Shown: piece after piece, positions 34,881-50,451 of the stretch | How the letters are laid out: every line of letters begins with the position of its first letter | Numbering within the stretch: the first letter of the stretch is position 1 | Source: Scylla paramamosain | Lineage: Eukaryota > Arthropoda > Malacostraca > Decapoda > Portunidae | Assembly (NCBI RefSeq): GCF_035594125.1 | Contig: NW_026973751.1 | Span: 328,501 to 392,500, forward strand | DNA: 64,000 nucleotides | Direction: 5' to 3' | Made by a program: the position numbers and the translations under genes | Notes under the pieces: generated by a model | What the model was told of the DNA's origin: nothing | Seen by the model: only the letters and a program-made list of their open reading frames with translations | Databases searched by the model: none

Positions 34881-36110
34881 CACACACTACACATTATGTA
34901 AAGCAGTACACACCCTATATTTTCATCACAGCAGTAATTTCTCAGGACTCATAACTGTTCCTCAGTGTTACCAGTACCTCTAGTAATTTGTGATCCTTGA
35001 TGGTGGGTGGAGGGAGGCCTCCTGCCTGGCCAGGAAGCATTAGTGAGCCTCCTGCCACCCAGGTGTACCTGCCCTCTGTCCCCACTCCTTCAATGATCCC
35101 ATTATGATTAATGATTCCACTCTATGGCCACCACCAAGCCTAAATATTTTTCTTACTTGGAAAAGAAAAGCTCAAATCAATAAGCCTTCACTGAGCTACA
35201 GATCACCGTGGTCTAGATATATAACAGCCATTGGCAATTATTGCACAGTATACTGTAGCACACTACTGTACTTGCAGGGATAAAATAATATCCTTCAGTC
35301 TTGATATAAGCCAACTCTCAAAGTGCTACACCACAGCTACACAAGATATAACATTTTCCCAAAAATCTCTTGTCCTGTGTGTTGCTGCACTGCTGCCAAG
35401 AGTACACCACCTCACATGTGTGTCTTGTGAAGATAAGAAACCATGCTATCACTATACCATTAAATACTTACTCAGTCATAAGTCATAACAATGTGTGTGC
35501 AGCAGATTCCTCAATAACATTTCAAGGTTACTGACTACTGGCACAGTCCTTCATACAATGACACATACAAAAAGTTGCTAATGTAACCACAACAGGGTAC
35601 TTATCTATTCACTTCACTGTGTTGTGAAAAGCCCTTTGATTACAAGATTATAACAAGAAACTTGCTGGAGTATTACACAGATCACTATCTCACAGTTCTT
35701 GAGCCACCAAACGCCATGCGAGCACCACCATATGACCACTGTGTTACCACCACTACCACCGCTGTCACAACCACCATTGCAACTACACATGGGGAGGAGG
35801 GGCAGAGCCTCACACCAGACAGGTGGTGCCTGATCAGCCAACCTACCAATATGGCTGTGTACCCAACAGGAAACTTGGCCAAATGGTGTAACAAAGGCAC
35901 TCCTCCAAGCCTGGGGGCCACTACACTTTCATGGGGGGGAACAGGAGGAGACCTAATGAGGGGGGAGAAGGAATACCACGAAGGGTTGGATTCGCAAGGG
36001 TTGACTAACGCCAGCCGGATATCCCATCACATAATGCTGCTGCCAATATCCCGCTGCGATGCCCGAAATGCACCCCCTCCCAGCATGGGCGCCACCAGGC
36101 CAACCCCTAA
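34342..36110. other. Intron-like DNA without recognised genes
   Basis: A CA run at 34839-34887. The plus frame 35662-36171 has a Thr-rich segment from ACC/ACT triplets and no domain, so I treat it as chance. Confidence 0.5.
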
Positions 36111-36112
36111 TA

Positions 36113-36843
36113 CAGTAAAATCCCTCTCATCCGGCATTCAAGTATCTGGCACATTTTTCCCCGAGCCTTAAAATCTATAAAAAAATCAATGTGTACTCAT
36201 AAAATTGATTAAAATTCCCGCGTGAGGCATACTTTGTCCCCTCGCCACCAGAGCACACTGCTTCGCACCACCTGTGGTCCACTGCACTGTGCTTACTCAG
36301 TGACTCAGTCCCGCATGTGCACTGTTTATCACCTGACGCCTTCATCATACCTAAAGTTGTAGAAAAGAGGAAGCGTGTTGTGCTTACACTTAAGCAGAAG
36401 GTAGAAATTTGTCGATGATTAGAGAGAGGTGAAAGCAGACAGCAACTAATGGCAGAATATGGTGTGGGCTCATCAACTATTTATGACATTAAATCCCAAA
36501 TGAAAAAGTTGCGGGATTACATGAAAGTCACCGACACCCCAAAGGCAGTGGAAAATCATCACACACTGCAGTATCATCATAATGAAATGATGGACAAAGT
36601 GTTATACGAGTGGTTCAGCTTGAAAAGATCAGAAGGAGTCACAATTACAGGCCCAATGCTACAACTGTGCTGGTGAGTGTGAGGTGGCAGCACGGGCGGT
36701 GACGCGTGGCACAGCGATCAGCTGATCTTTGTTATGGTAAGATGCGTGAGTGTAGGGTGGTGATTGTGGGCATAATTTCACTTCTATTCAAGTATCCGGC
36801 ATGTCAGCGGTCCCATTGATGCCAGATAAGAGGGATTTTACTG
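36113..36843 (+). mobile_element. Tigger/pogo-type DNA transposon relic
   Basis: TA dinucleotides flank inverted termini: CAGTAAAATCCCTCTCATCC at the left and, read inward from the right, CAGTAAAATCCCTCTTATCT. The TA target and CAGT termini are typical of the Tc1/mariner-pogo group. The interior has the start of a transposase with a CENP-B-type helix-turn-helix. At 731 bp it lacks most of the transposase and its DDE core, so it is non-autonomous and internally deleted. Confidence 0.88.
36338..36676 (+). pseudogene. Tigger-like transposase N-terminus with an internal stop
   Basis: One plus frame reads KVVEKRKRVVLTLKQKVEIC, then a TGA at about 36416-36418, then LERGESRQQLMAEYGVGSST and IYDIKSQMKKLRDYM. 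It continues through VLYEWFSLKRSEGVTITGPM, the start of the second CENP-B HTH, and ends at LCW followed by TGA. LKQKVEIC...G.S...A.EYGVGSSTIYDIK is the classic CENPB-N/pogo DNA-binding pattern. The catalytic domain is deleted. Confidence 0.85.
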
Positions 36844-36845
36844 TA

Positions 36846-39816
<2,971 letters not shown>

Positions 39817-40225
39817 TCATTTTAAACTGAGGAGTACGACCAGTATATCATTTACCTACTAGCATCAGTCAACTCTTATAGCATTTACCTTTGCATATTT
39901 AGTATTTACCATTCCTTTTCTCTCTAATGACTAAAGGAGATTCAATGAAGACTTTTTAAACCTGCTTCATTGCTATTTTTAAAAAAAGCTCAACAGAAAA
40001 AAGAGCTTCAGTCAGATTATCTAACAGATCTGAATTACGAGCTGACTCATTTAACTCTTTCTTACAAATAATAATGAATCTTATGGTCATAACAATTTTT
40101 GTGTGTTTAATTTCTCCCAACATCAACAGTAAACAACTAACTCATAAGCCCACAACTCTCATCTTCATGTATGTTAATCTTCACACTAACAGTTTGCTGA
40201 GATGGAATGATTTATGCTTCCAAGG

Positions 40226-40700
<475 letters not shown>

Positions 40701-41267
40701 CAAGAGTATGACATATTATATTCTTCAAAACCATATTGTGTTGCATCAATAAAATAATATCATTAAGAAATAACTTCTTTCATCTATTGCATATTCAACA
40801 TGAGTATGACACATTTATATTCCCCCCAAAAAATAAATAAATAAATAAACAAAAAATAAAAAAGACTGTAACTCACCAATAAATTAACATTAGAAAATGA
40901 ATTTTTACAGAAGAGATGCCATATGATCTGTAAAAATAGCTGACTTCATCCTATAAGGGTTCACCTCATTAATTTTAGTGGCTAATTCAAGCTCTTTGTT
41001 CTGGGAGGAGTTGTGGTAAATGTGAGGGTGTGCACAAGGTCACTTTCAACAGAGGTGATCTGTATGGGTGACACAATCCTCAAGAGCTTGGAGAGTTTCA
41101 CCTTTAAGACAGCCAGTTATACACCTCTTTCTTGTCTTAGGGTTCCAACACAGTAACTTTGCCAAATCATGAAAAAAATGTACTGAAAAAAAAATGCAAC
41201 TAATCTGCATGTTTAGGATGGCAAGGAGCTATCTGGTGTCCACACCACCACAGCACTCAATCCTTAC

Positions 41268-41270
<3 letters not shown>

Positions 41271-41331
<61 letters not shown>
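41271..41331. repeat. (CA)n microsatellite
   Basis: About 30 uninterrupted CA units. Confidence 0.95.
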
Positions 41332-41335
<4 letters not shown>

Positions 41336-41440
41336 CTTTACTAGTCTGAAATAAGAGACAAATATATACAATACATAAACTCTTCAATTTTCCATTAGAT
41401 TTATAAAGTACAGTATCTGATATGGTGCAATTTGCTGGAG

Positions 41441-41612
<172 letters not shown>

Positions 41613-41790
41613 GGAGTTGGCAGACTACTGAGAGACAGAGGCAGGCAGACAGGAGGATGAAAGTAGAAAGATGCAAGACAACACAAGTGAACATGGGACC
41701 AAGAAGACTGGTGGTGGTAAAAGTCCCTGAGTCTAGGCAGCTGAGAGTCCTGCTGGGAGTCTGATGTCCCTCCCTTGGCCCACTCATCAA

Positions 41791-41792
<2 letters not shown>

Positions 41793-41847
<55 letters not shown>
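41793..41847. repeat. (CA)n microsatellite
   Basis: About 27 CA units. Confidence 0.95.
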
Positions 41848-41849
<2 letters not shown>

Positions 41850-43918
41850 ACGAAGGCTTCATATTTGAGAGAATCCAAGAAAAGCCGAGGACGGTGAGAT
41901 GCTTGAATGTTATAACAAATACAGCTTCTCACAAAGAAATGTTAATATATCTGGAGGAGTAGAGTAGAAGAAGAGGAGATAATAATGGGGACATGAAAAA
42001 AGAATAACTATAAATACAGACACAAAAGTGATTCGAACTTTGCATATTACTGCAACTAAATAAAAAAAAAATGAATTCTTAGCAGTTATCAGGGAACATA
42101 TATCATACCAAGAAGACATCACACCTTCCTGTACAATCCTACTTACTGCAGTATAAAACTTCAACTAAATGTATTCTCCTTGCCTTTCAAGATGAAAAAA
42201 ATACCCACCTTTCATCCACTAATTTATTTAACTATCTCTTTTAACAACAATATTACTCATTATCTTATATTTCTAGAGTTAAGTAAGCAATATGGTGTAG
42301 TAGCAATAAGCTCCCATCATGACTTGTGTGGGAATTGCTGAGTGAACTTTACCATTCCCTCCCCCACCAAAGAAAAGATGGTCACATTCCTTAAGGTGGC
42401 TCCCTACTACCCGTGAGCCTCTGTGGCTATGGGTATAAAATCCAAAATCCATTAATCATAAGCCACAAAATTCTGACCACCTACTACAACCACAGTCTTT
42501 GTCTCCCTGGTGACTACCTTCCTTCCCCTACAACCTTCTCTCATGATCAAATACTGTGCACAACATTCTTATAATATATGATGAAGCTTTCTATCCTTCA
42601 GCATGCTACCTTTTGGGGGAAAACTAATAATTCATGTGCACAACATTTTTATAATCTATGATGAAGCTCTCTGTCCTTCAGCCTTTTTAGTGAAGATTTT
42701 ACTTATTCATTACACACAAGTTAAAGGCCATGATGAAAAATACAAATAAGTACAGAAATACAAGGCATAAATTTAAGAATGCAAGACAAGAATGCATAGG
42801 AAATGCACATAATTGAAAACTTTAAGAAGAAATTCCTTTCTTGTCAAGCCCAAGTGAAGACAGAGCAAATAGTAGAGAAAAATATTACCACCACCTTTTG
42901 CTTCTGACATTGTCCCACCTCTTCCCAACATGACTGAAATGGCTCCAAATAATGGCTGATGTAAGGACAAAGTGACAGGTGTGAGGAGCAAGGCAGGGTC
43001 CTAATGACGCGCTGCCACACACCCACATTGCCCCCTCAGCCCAACCTTCCACACACAGCCTTATCATCATCCTTTCCTCAACACATCCATTGTCTTTCGC
43101 ATCCCAGAGTAAGCTACACTGAGAGCTTAACCAATGTACCCTGTGTCTGTCAGAAATGGAAAGATAATAGTGGCCAGACACACTCTCTTTCCACAGTCTT
43201 ACCACCATCCTTTCCTCAACCATCCGTTATCTCTCCCTTCCCCATTCAAACTGCACTGACAACTTAACCAATGTACCCTGCATCTGTCAGAAATGGAATC
43301 ATTATAATACTAAGTCATATTCTCCTTGCACATCCCTGCTAAGAGGATGGTCTGCACAAGAGATATCTTGATGCCATATAAATAGCATTAACTGTATGAT
43401 ATAATGGTAACTTTATAGGAAAGAGGCAAACAAATCTCTTCCTTGGAAAATCCAACAAAAAAATATTTAATAATAATTTTTCTTTTAATTTTTGCTTTTG
43501 CCTTTTATCTTTGATGCATAAAAATTCAAGACATATAAAAATTATCTTGATATTCATAAGTAATCATATTGCATAACTCAAAAAGCATAGTAACTACATA
43601 TAAAAATTAATATAGAGCCAAGTACTTCCATAAAATATTTAATATTATTAATAAAAACAAGTCTACTCTTCATAAGCAACCATAAGACCAAAGCACAATA
43701 AAGAACCACAATCTGAGCCTCAATACTGCATTTCCAATATAGAATTAAACAAATTGAAATGGAACTAAAATTTACCAAACAGCCCAAGTGCCAGAAAAGA
43801 TAAGCAGCGACTCCCTCCAGCGTCTGTCATAAACACTCTCATGATTAATGGTGCCTGCCCATCGCTTACCAAATGCCCTAACCCAACCTGCCACTCTCCC
43901 CTCCCTCTCCCTTTGCCA

Positions 43919-43995
<77 letters not shown>

Positions 43996-45683
43996 GACAG
44001 CAGCTGCCTCAATATGGGTAATGTATTGAAAGAGGTACATGGTAATCCAGCCACACTGGAAACAATGGTGCATTCCCATTATAGAGAGAAAAGATGTTGA
44101 TAATGGAAATATGTTTCAATAAATGGCATCCTTTTAATAATCCTCATATTCTTAGCTGGATTAAATCTGTAACTTAGGTTTACAGCTACATCTATTTAAA
44201 TATCTATCTATCTATCTATCTATCTGTCCAGACCTGACGCCTATTCCTTAGAAACATACTCTGGAAATAGCAATGGGAGAAGAGCCTTAATGTATTCTCA
44301 TCCCTGCATTCCTTCCTTTCATGGCCATATCCCCTTTATCCCTTTCCCTCACACTCAAGCACCTTAATTGGTAACTACAACTTAACAACAATCTTGTATA
44401 TCTCTACTGGAGGTACAATGGTTAAGCATCTCTTTACTAATGACTCCATGTACAGCTAAAGCAATATTACTTGTGATAGCAATAAAAAATGTTAAAAAGA
44501 ATATATAAGAAAGAACTTGATATAGTATGAAGTTTTTACTATTAAATGTCTCTCATTTTTATTAGATAACATCTGTAGCTTATCACAAACAGCCTGATAA
44601 GGGCCAATAGATATGCTGTTGCTGTCCTCCCTTCATCTAGCTGTGTGTAAATGCAATGCAATATTTAGCTTCACTGTACAAGAAAAGGACTCCTCTCCCA
44701 TTCTGAGTATTTCATCAATGTACTGTAATACTGCACATGGTGAAATGCTGAAGGTCAAGCCAAGTGAGATAAAATAGCCCTGGAGACCTGCTGTGATGGG
44801 GGGGGGAGTCCAAGAGTCCATCCTGGCTACAAGTTAATAACCTGCTAACCACTTATCTCAGTGAAGTCAGGTTATCAAACTCACTTTAATCAAGTATTGA
44901 ACCTCCTGTATTTTTTTTCTGTGACCCCTTTTACAGCGGCCAAATGGAAGTCCTTATTGAAATTCATTATCTAAGAGTCCTTCATTTATCACCTGTCACT
45001 CCCTCCAGAAAACCACTTATGCTACACTTAATGTTGGATACGTTTGCTAACTCTAATTCCTTAGCAACATACCTGCCTTATTAATTTCTTGACAAACTAT
45101 AACTACTCTGTATTTATTATTTTCATTTAATATTAAAGAACAATTAAAAAGAAAATGAATTTATATATCCATACAGTTATGAACCTTACATATAACTATC
45201 CCAAGACCCATTTTGTCCATCTATCCATGCTATACTGAGTCTGCATTATTAAAATATTTAGATGTACTAGTTTTTGTTAAATAGCATCACCATTATTCTG
45301 TTTTAACAATGCATGGCATCTGTGAACTTATTATAAAAAACATGAACATTTTAAAAACTTGCTATGGAATTTGTGGTGTGGTGGTGGTGGACAAAGGTAA
45401 CACAAAGGGCCAATCCCTGGATGGGCTAGGCAGCTGCTGCTGCTGTCTCCACCTGAGGAGTGGCAGCTCCTATTGTCTCCCACAGCACCCTCCACAATGC
45501 CTGTTTATTAACACTACAACACACCACACCCTCTCCACCCCTCAGGATTCACAGCCCTGCACCTTTAATATATAGTACTATATATTTTGTATTATATGTA
45601 TGTGGCATTACATATCATATGCTAGTGTTGTGTTTTTGAATGCTGAAATCTTTCCTGATACACTGAAGTATTTTCTGTGATAG

Positions 45684-45720
<37 letters not shown>

Positions 45721-46790
45721 ACCACAACAGGTGATACAAGTCTTCAGTGTACACTAATAATTGTGGTCAGCTGCACAAAGGTGATAGTCTCACCTTTGTC
45801 CTCAAGCTCATGAAATAATGACAGATGATCCAAGGTTCAAATAATCTCAACATTAATAACCTAACTACCAGCTACATTATCATTTACTGGTAGAGTACTT
45901 ATTATATGGCCATAGTTTTTTTTTTCTTCCTTTCTTTCCATATTCAAAATTTTTATGTGCATTTCCTTCCTTATACCAGCCAGTGACAAGACAGTAATGA
46001 GTCATTGTATAATGAAACTGCTTATCCCACACCACCTGGACACAGCACAGTGAGGGACAGGTAGCAGAGTGAAGCCAGGGACTGAGAGGTGGTGAGAAAT
46101 AAAGCTGAGATAAACGAGGATGAAAGAACAAAACATATGAACCGTTCTGTATATGAGTTAACAAAGACTCCTGCAATAAGGAGATAAATCACATTCTATT
46201 TGATCATATGTACTTATGTATGTACTATGGAGACAAGTTAGAATGGCTCTGTCATTTCTATCACCCTGAGATAAGGCAGATAAGAATCTCCTTTTTATTA
46301 AATAAACCACTCATGAACATACTGAACTGAAAAATCAAAATTGGCTCTGTCCTTTCTATCTACCTATATATCAAGTTTAGATCCTCCTTAACATAACCAA
46401 AAAAAAGCAACACCATGTTTATAAACATATTTACAATTACACTCACAAACATTCTCCCATATCTTAACTCTGCATCTTAGTCTTAGATAACAAATATATT
46501 TTTCCTTCCTATCTATCTCTATATCAGGCTGATGTCTCCCTTAAGGTAGCCATACTTATTTTTACATCCACAAGCATTAATTTCTTCATGTTTTAGCCTG
46601 TAAATCTTAGTCTTTCCTAACCTTATTATACTCTGTTTCACCAATGCTGTCACAGTGATTCTGCCAAGAGCAGGTAATTGAACATGGTAACACTGCCACT
46701 GATTGATGCTTCCACTCACTGATCAGTTTACACATTCTCTACCGGCATGACGTGCTGGCTAATCCACAGTGACGGGTGATTGATATCTTA
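41850..46790. other. Intron-like DNA with local duplications and simple repeats
   Basis: No supported exon. A duplication of about 95 bp with GTGCACAACATTYTTATAAT lies near 42556 and 42637. A duplication of about 125 bp ending AACCAATGTACCCTG and TGTCAGAAATGGAA lies near 43050-43165 and 43175-43297. CT arrays lie at 43920-43994 and 45687-45717, and (CTAT)n at 44203-44225. Confidence 0.55.
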
Positions 46791-46803
46791 CAGGTTACCA
46801 AGG
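46791..46803. repeat. Target-site duplication of LINE copy 2 (left)
   Basis: CAGGTTACCAAGG, repeated at 50095-50107 on the other side of the element. The 13-bp length is usual for target-primed reverse transcription. Confidence 0.93.
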
Positions 46804-46906
46804 TTTTTTTTTTTATGTAGGAAGGATACTGGCCAAGGGCAACAAAAATCTAATAAAAAAAAATGCCCACTAAAATGCCAGTCCCATAAAAGGGTCAAAG
46901 CAGTGG

Positions 46907-47315
46907 TCAAAAATTGGTGGATAAGTGTCTTGAAACCTCCCTCTTGAAGGAATTCAAGACATAGGAAGGTGGAAATACAGAAGCAGGCAGGGAGTTCCAG
47001 AGTTTACCAGAGAAAGGGATGAATGATCGAGAATACTGGTTAACTCTTGCGTTAGAGAGGTGGACAGAATAGAGAGAAAGAAGAAAGTCTTGTGCAGTGA
47101 GGCCGCGGAAGGAGGGGAGGCATGCAGTTAGCAAGATCAAAAGAGCAGTAAGCATGAAAATAGCGGTAGAAGACAGCTAGAGATGCAACATTGCAGCGGT
47201 GAGAGAGAGGCTGAAGACAGTCAGTTAGAGGAGAGGAGTTGATAAGATGAAAAGCTTTTGATTCCACCCTGTCTAGAAGAGCAGTATGAGTGGAACCCCC
47301 AGACATGTGAAGCAT
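46907..47315 (-). pseudogene. LINE copy 2 C-terminal domain (two overlapping frames)
   Basis: The segments LLDRVESKAFHLINSSPLTD (47315-47052 frame) and VNQYSRSFIPFSGKLWNSLP to HLSTNF (47155-46907 frame) are parts of one domain separated by a frameshift. The equivalent in copy 1 is one open frame, so the shift is a lesion of this copy. Confidence 0.85.
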
Positions 47316-48501
47316 ACTCCATACATGGACGGATAAGGCCCTTGTACAGAGTTAGCAGCTGAGGGGGTGAGAAAAACTGGCGGAGACGTCTCAGAACACC
47401 TAACTTCATAGAAGCTGTTTTAGCTAGAGATGAGATGTGAAGTTTCCAGTTCAGATTATAAGTAAAGGACAGACCGAGGATGTTCAGTGTAGAAGAGGGG
47501 GACAGTTGAGTGTCATTGAAGAAGAGGGGATAGTTGTCTGGAAGGTTGTGTCGAGTTGATAGATGGAGGAATTGAGTTTTTGAGGCATTGAACAATACCA
47601 AGTTTGCTCTGCCCCAATCAGAAATTTTAGAAAGATCAGAAGTCAGGCGTTCTGTGGCTTCCCTGCGTGATATGTTTACCTCCTGAAAGGTTGGACGTCT
47701 ATGAAAAGACGTGGAAAAGTGCAGGGTGGTATCATCAGCGTAGGAGTGGATAGGGCAAGAAGTTTGGTTTAGAAGATCATTAATGAATAATAAGAAGAGA
47801 GTGGGTGACAGGACAGAACCCTGAGGAACACCACTGTTAATAGATTTAGGAGAAGAACAGTGACCGTTTACCACAGCAGCAATAGAACGGTCAGAAAGGA
47901 AACTTGAGATGAAATTACAGAGAGAAGGATAGAAACCGTAAGAGGGTAGTTTGGAAATCAAAGCTTTGTGCCAGACTCTATCAAAGGCTTTTGATATGTC
48001 CAAGGCAACAGCAAAAGTTTCACCAAAATCTCTAAAGGATGACCAAGACTCAGTAAGGAAAGCTAGATCACCAGTAGAGCAGCCTTGACGGAACCCATAC
48101 TGGCGATCAGATAGAAGGTTGTGAAGTGATAGATGTTTAAGAATCTTCCTGTTGAGGATAGATTCGAAAACTTTAGATAAGCAGGAAATTAAAGCAATAG
48201 GACGGTAGTTTGAGGGATTAGAGCAGTCACCCTTTTTAGGAACAGGTTGAATGTAGGCAAACTTCCAGCAAGAAGGAAAGGTAGATGTTGACAGACAGAG
48301 CTGAAAGAGTTTGACTAGGCAAGGTGCAAGCACGGAGACACAGTTTCGGAGAACAATAGGAGGGACCCCATCAGGTCCATAAGCCTTCCGAGGGTTTAGG
48401 CCAGCAAGGGCATGGAAAACATCATTGCGAAGAATTTTAATAGGTAGCATGAAGTAGTCAGAGGGTGGAGGAGAGGGAGGAACAAGCCCAGAATCGTCCA
48501 A
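47221..48501 (-). pseudogene. LINE copy 2 reverse transcriptase frame, 426 aa
   Basis: Long frame holding a near-complete RT domain. It contains GLNPRKAYGPDGVPPIVL (about 34-51), PVPKKGDCSNPSNYRPIALI (about 87-104), DISKAFDRVW (about 168-177, first catalytic Asp), NSGVPQGSVLSPTLF (about 222-236), and SYADDTTLHF (about 253-262, catalytic Asp pair). Then comes [20 protein letters not shown] and the LYKGLIRPCMEYASHVWG block. All catalytic aspartates are present, so this frame could have been active recently. The break from the endonuclease upstream and from the C-terminus downstream makes the whole element defective. Confidence 0.92.
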
Positions 48502-49251
48502 GGTAGAGTTTTTAGCAAAGGTTTGAGCAAAGAGCTCAACTTTAGAAATAGATGTGATAGCAGTGGTGCCATCTAGCTGAAGTAGAGGAGGGAAAGAAGA
48601 AGAAGTAAAGTTATTGGAGATATTTTATGGCTAGATGCCAGAAATCACGAGGGGAGTTAGATCTTGAAAGGTTTTGACATTTTCTGTTAATGAAGGAATT
48701 TTTGGCTAGTTGGAGAACAGACTTGGCATGGTTCCGGGCAGAAATATAAAGTGCATGAGATTCTGGTGATGGAAGGCTTAAGTACCTTTAGTGGGCCACC
48801 TCTCTATCATGTATAGCACGAGAACAAGCTGTGTTAAACCAAGGTTTAGAAGGTTTAGGACGAGAAAAAGAGTGAGGAATGTACGCCTCCATGCCAGACA
48901 CTATCACCTCTGTTATGCGCTCAAAGACGGGTCTCCAACACGGAAGCAGTAATCATTCCAAGGAAAATCAGCAAAATACCTCCTTAGGTCCCCCCCAACT
49001 AGCAGACGCAAAACGCCAGAGGCACCTTCGCTTAGGGGGATCCTGAGGAGGGATTGGAGTGATAGGACAAGATAAAGATATGAGATTGTGATTGGAGGAG
49101 CCCAACAGAAAAGAAAGGGTGACAGCATAAGCAGAAGGATTAGAGGTCAGGAAAAGGTCAAGAATGTTGGGCGTATCTCCAAGACAGTCAGGAATACGAG
49201 TAGGGTGTTGCACCAATTGCTCTAGGTCATGGAGGATAGCAAAGTTGTAGG

Positions 49252-49851
49252 CTAGTTCACCAGGATGGTCAGTGAAGGGGAGAGGAAAGCCAAAGCTGGG
49301 TGGTGAACATTGAAGTCTCCAAGAATGGAGATCTCTGCAAAAGGGAAGAGGGTCAGAATGTGCTCCACTTTGGAAGTTAAGTAGTCAAAGAATTTCTTAT
49401 AATCAGAGGAGTTAGGAGAGAGGTATACAGCACAGATAAATTTAGTATGAGAATGACTCTGTAGTCGTAGCCAGATGGTGGAAAACTCGGAAGATTCAAG
49501 AGCGTGGGCACGAGAGCAGGTTAAGTCATTGCGCACATAAATGCAGCATCCAGCTTTGGATCAAAAATGAGGATAGAGAAAGTAGGAGGGAACAGAAAAG
49601 GGGCTACTGTCAGTTGCCTCAGACACCTGAGTTTCAGTGAGGAAAAGAAGATGAGGTTTAGAAGAGGAGAGGTGGTGTTCTACAGATTGAAAATTAGATC
49701 TTAGACCGCGAATGTTGCAGAAGTTAATGAAGAAAAAGTTGAGGGGGGTGTCAAGACACTTAGGGTCGTCGACAGAAAGGCAGTCCGACCTGGGGACATT
49801 TATGGTCCCCTCCCCAGATGGGGACTCCGAGGCTGGTGTAGGAGTCGCCAT
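49252..49851 (-). pseudogene. LINE copy 2 endonuclease region (frames 49851-49561 and 49536-49252)
   Basis: The first frame holds FFINFCNIRGLRSNFQSVEH and HLLFLTETQVS, matching the N-terminal Asn and Glu blocks of AP-endonuclease-like LINE endonucleases. The second holds FICAVYLSPNSSDYK and [14 protein letters not shown], with the GDFN metal and catalytic block. A frameshift near 49555 separates them. The start at 49851 (MATPTPASESPSGEG) is shared with copy 1 at 10069. Confidence 0.88.
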
Positions 49852-50094
49852 GATTTTAAAATTTTTGAGTGAAGGGTGTGTGTGTTATTAGGTGCTTGTA
49901 GTTTTGTGTGGAGGAAGAGAGTTGTCTTTAGAGGGCAGGCTGTGACTGCCCCCTTGTGTTGTGAGACACAAAGGGAAACATTCAGTGAGGTCACAGCTGG
50001 GTTTAATGATAAGTTCACAGCACCCCCTGAACAGTGCTTTAGACCTCACTGGGAGTAATTATCGTTTCGGCAGGTGTCTACTGCTTCCTCCTGG

Positions 50095-50107
50095 CAGGTT
50101 ACCAAGG
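50095..50107. repeat. Target-site duplication of LINE copy 2 (right)
   Basis: CAGGTTACCAAGG, identical to 46791-46803. Confidence 0.93.
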
Positions 50108-50223
50108 ATGACTTAGTGGTGGGGCATATGAGGCAAATGCAATGCTGGCTAGAGTGAAGTACAATACTGTTTCCTTATGAGATAACACTGTGCATGAAAT
50201 TTCATATAATTTGCAAATCAGTA

Positions 50224-50449
50224 CAGTCCCCTCCACTTCCATGTTCATCACTTAGCACTGCCAATGTTGTGAACCACCTGCTTTCACTCATACCTCAGAC
50301 AAATCTCATCAATCCCTCCATCACCCTCCCTCTTACTCATAACGAGTGGAACGTGTCTTGGATGTAAGTCGAATCAGGTGCAGTGGTTCACAGCAGACAA
50401 TTCACACACTGGCAATGCTAAGTGATGAACATGGAAGTAGAGGGAACTG
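50224..50449. mobile_element. 226-bp MITE with long terminal inverted repeats
   Basis: TA dinucleotides at 50222-50223 and 50450-50451 flank inverted termini. The left reads CAGTCCCCTCCACTTCCATG; inward from the right it reads CAGTTCCCTCTACTTCCATG. The similarity continues for about 45 bp (TTCATCACTTAGCAYTGCCA). No coding capacity. TA target and CAGT ends place it with Tc1/mariner-pogo non-autonomous elements. Confidence 0.85.
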
Positions 50450-50451
50450 TA

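Larger units (their letters stand above)
46804..50094 (-). mobile_element. LINE copy 2, full-length insertion of 3291 bp
   Basis: A minus-strand non-LTR retrotransposon bounded by a perfect 13-bp target duplication. The 5' end lies at 50094 and the 3' poly(A) at 46814-46804. In order it has a short 5' leader, an AP-type endonuclease (about 49860-49250), a linker, an RT (48501-47221), and a C-terminal domain ending at 46907. The frame is broken in at least four places, so it is a relic despite its complete length. It shares both ends with copy 1 (9831-11813). The single A-tail and EN-RT layout fit the Jockey/CR1 side of LINE diversity; clade is inference. Confidence 0.93.

Noticed and set aside
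35662..36171. 169-codon plus-strand frame
   Set aside because: The Thr-rich part is ACC/ACT triplet sequence, the right end runs into the Tigger terminus, and there is no domain or splice support.
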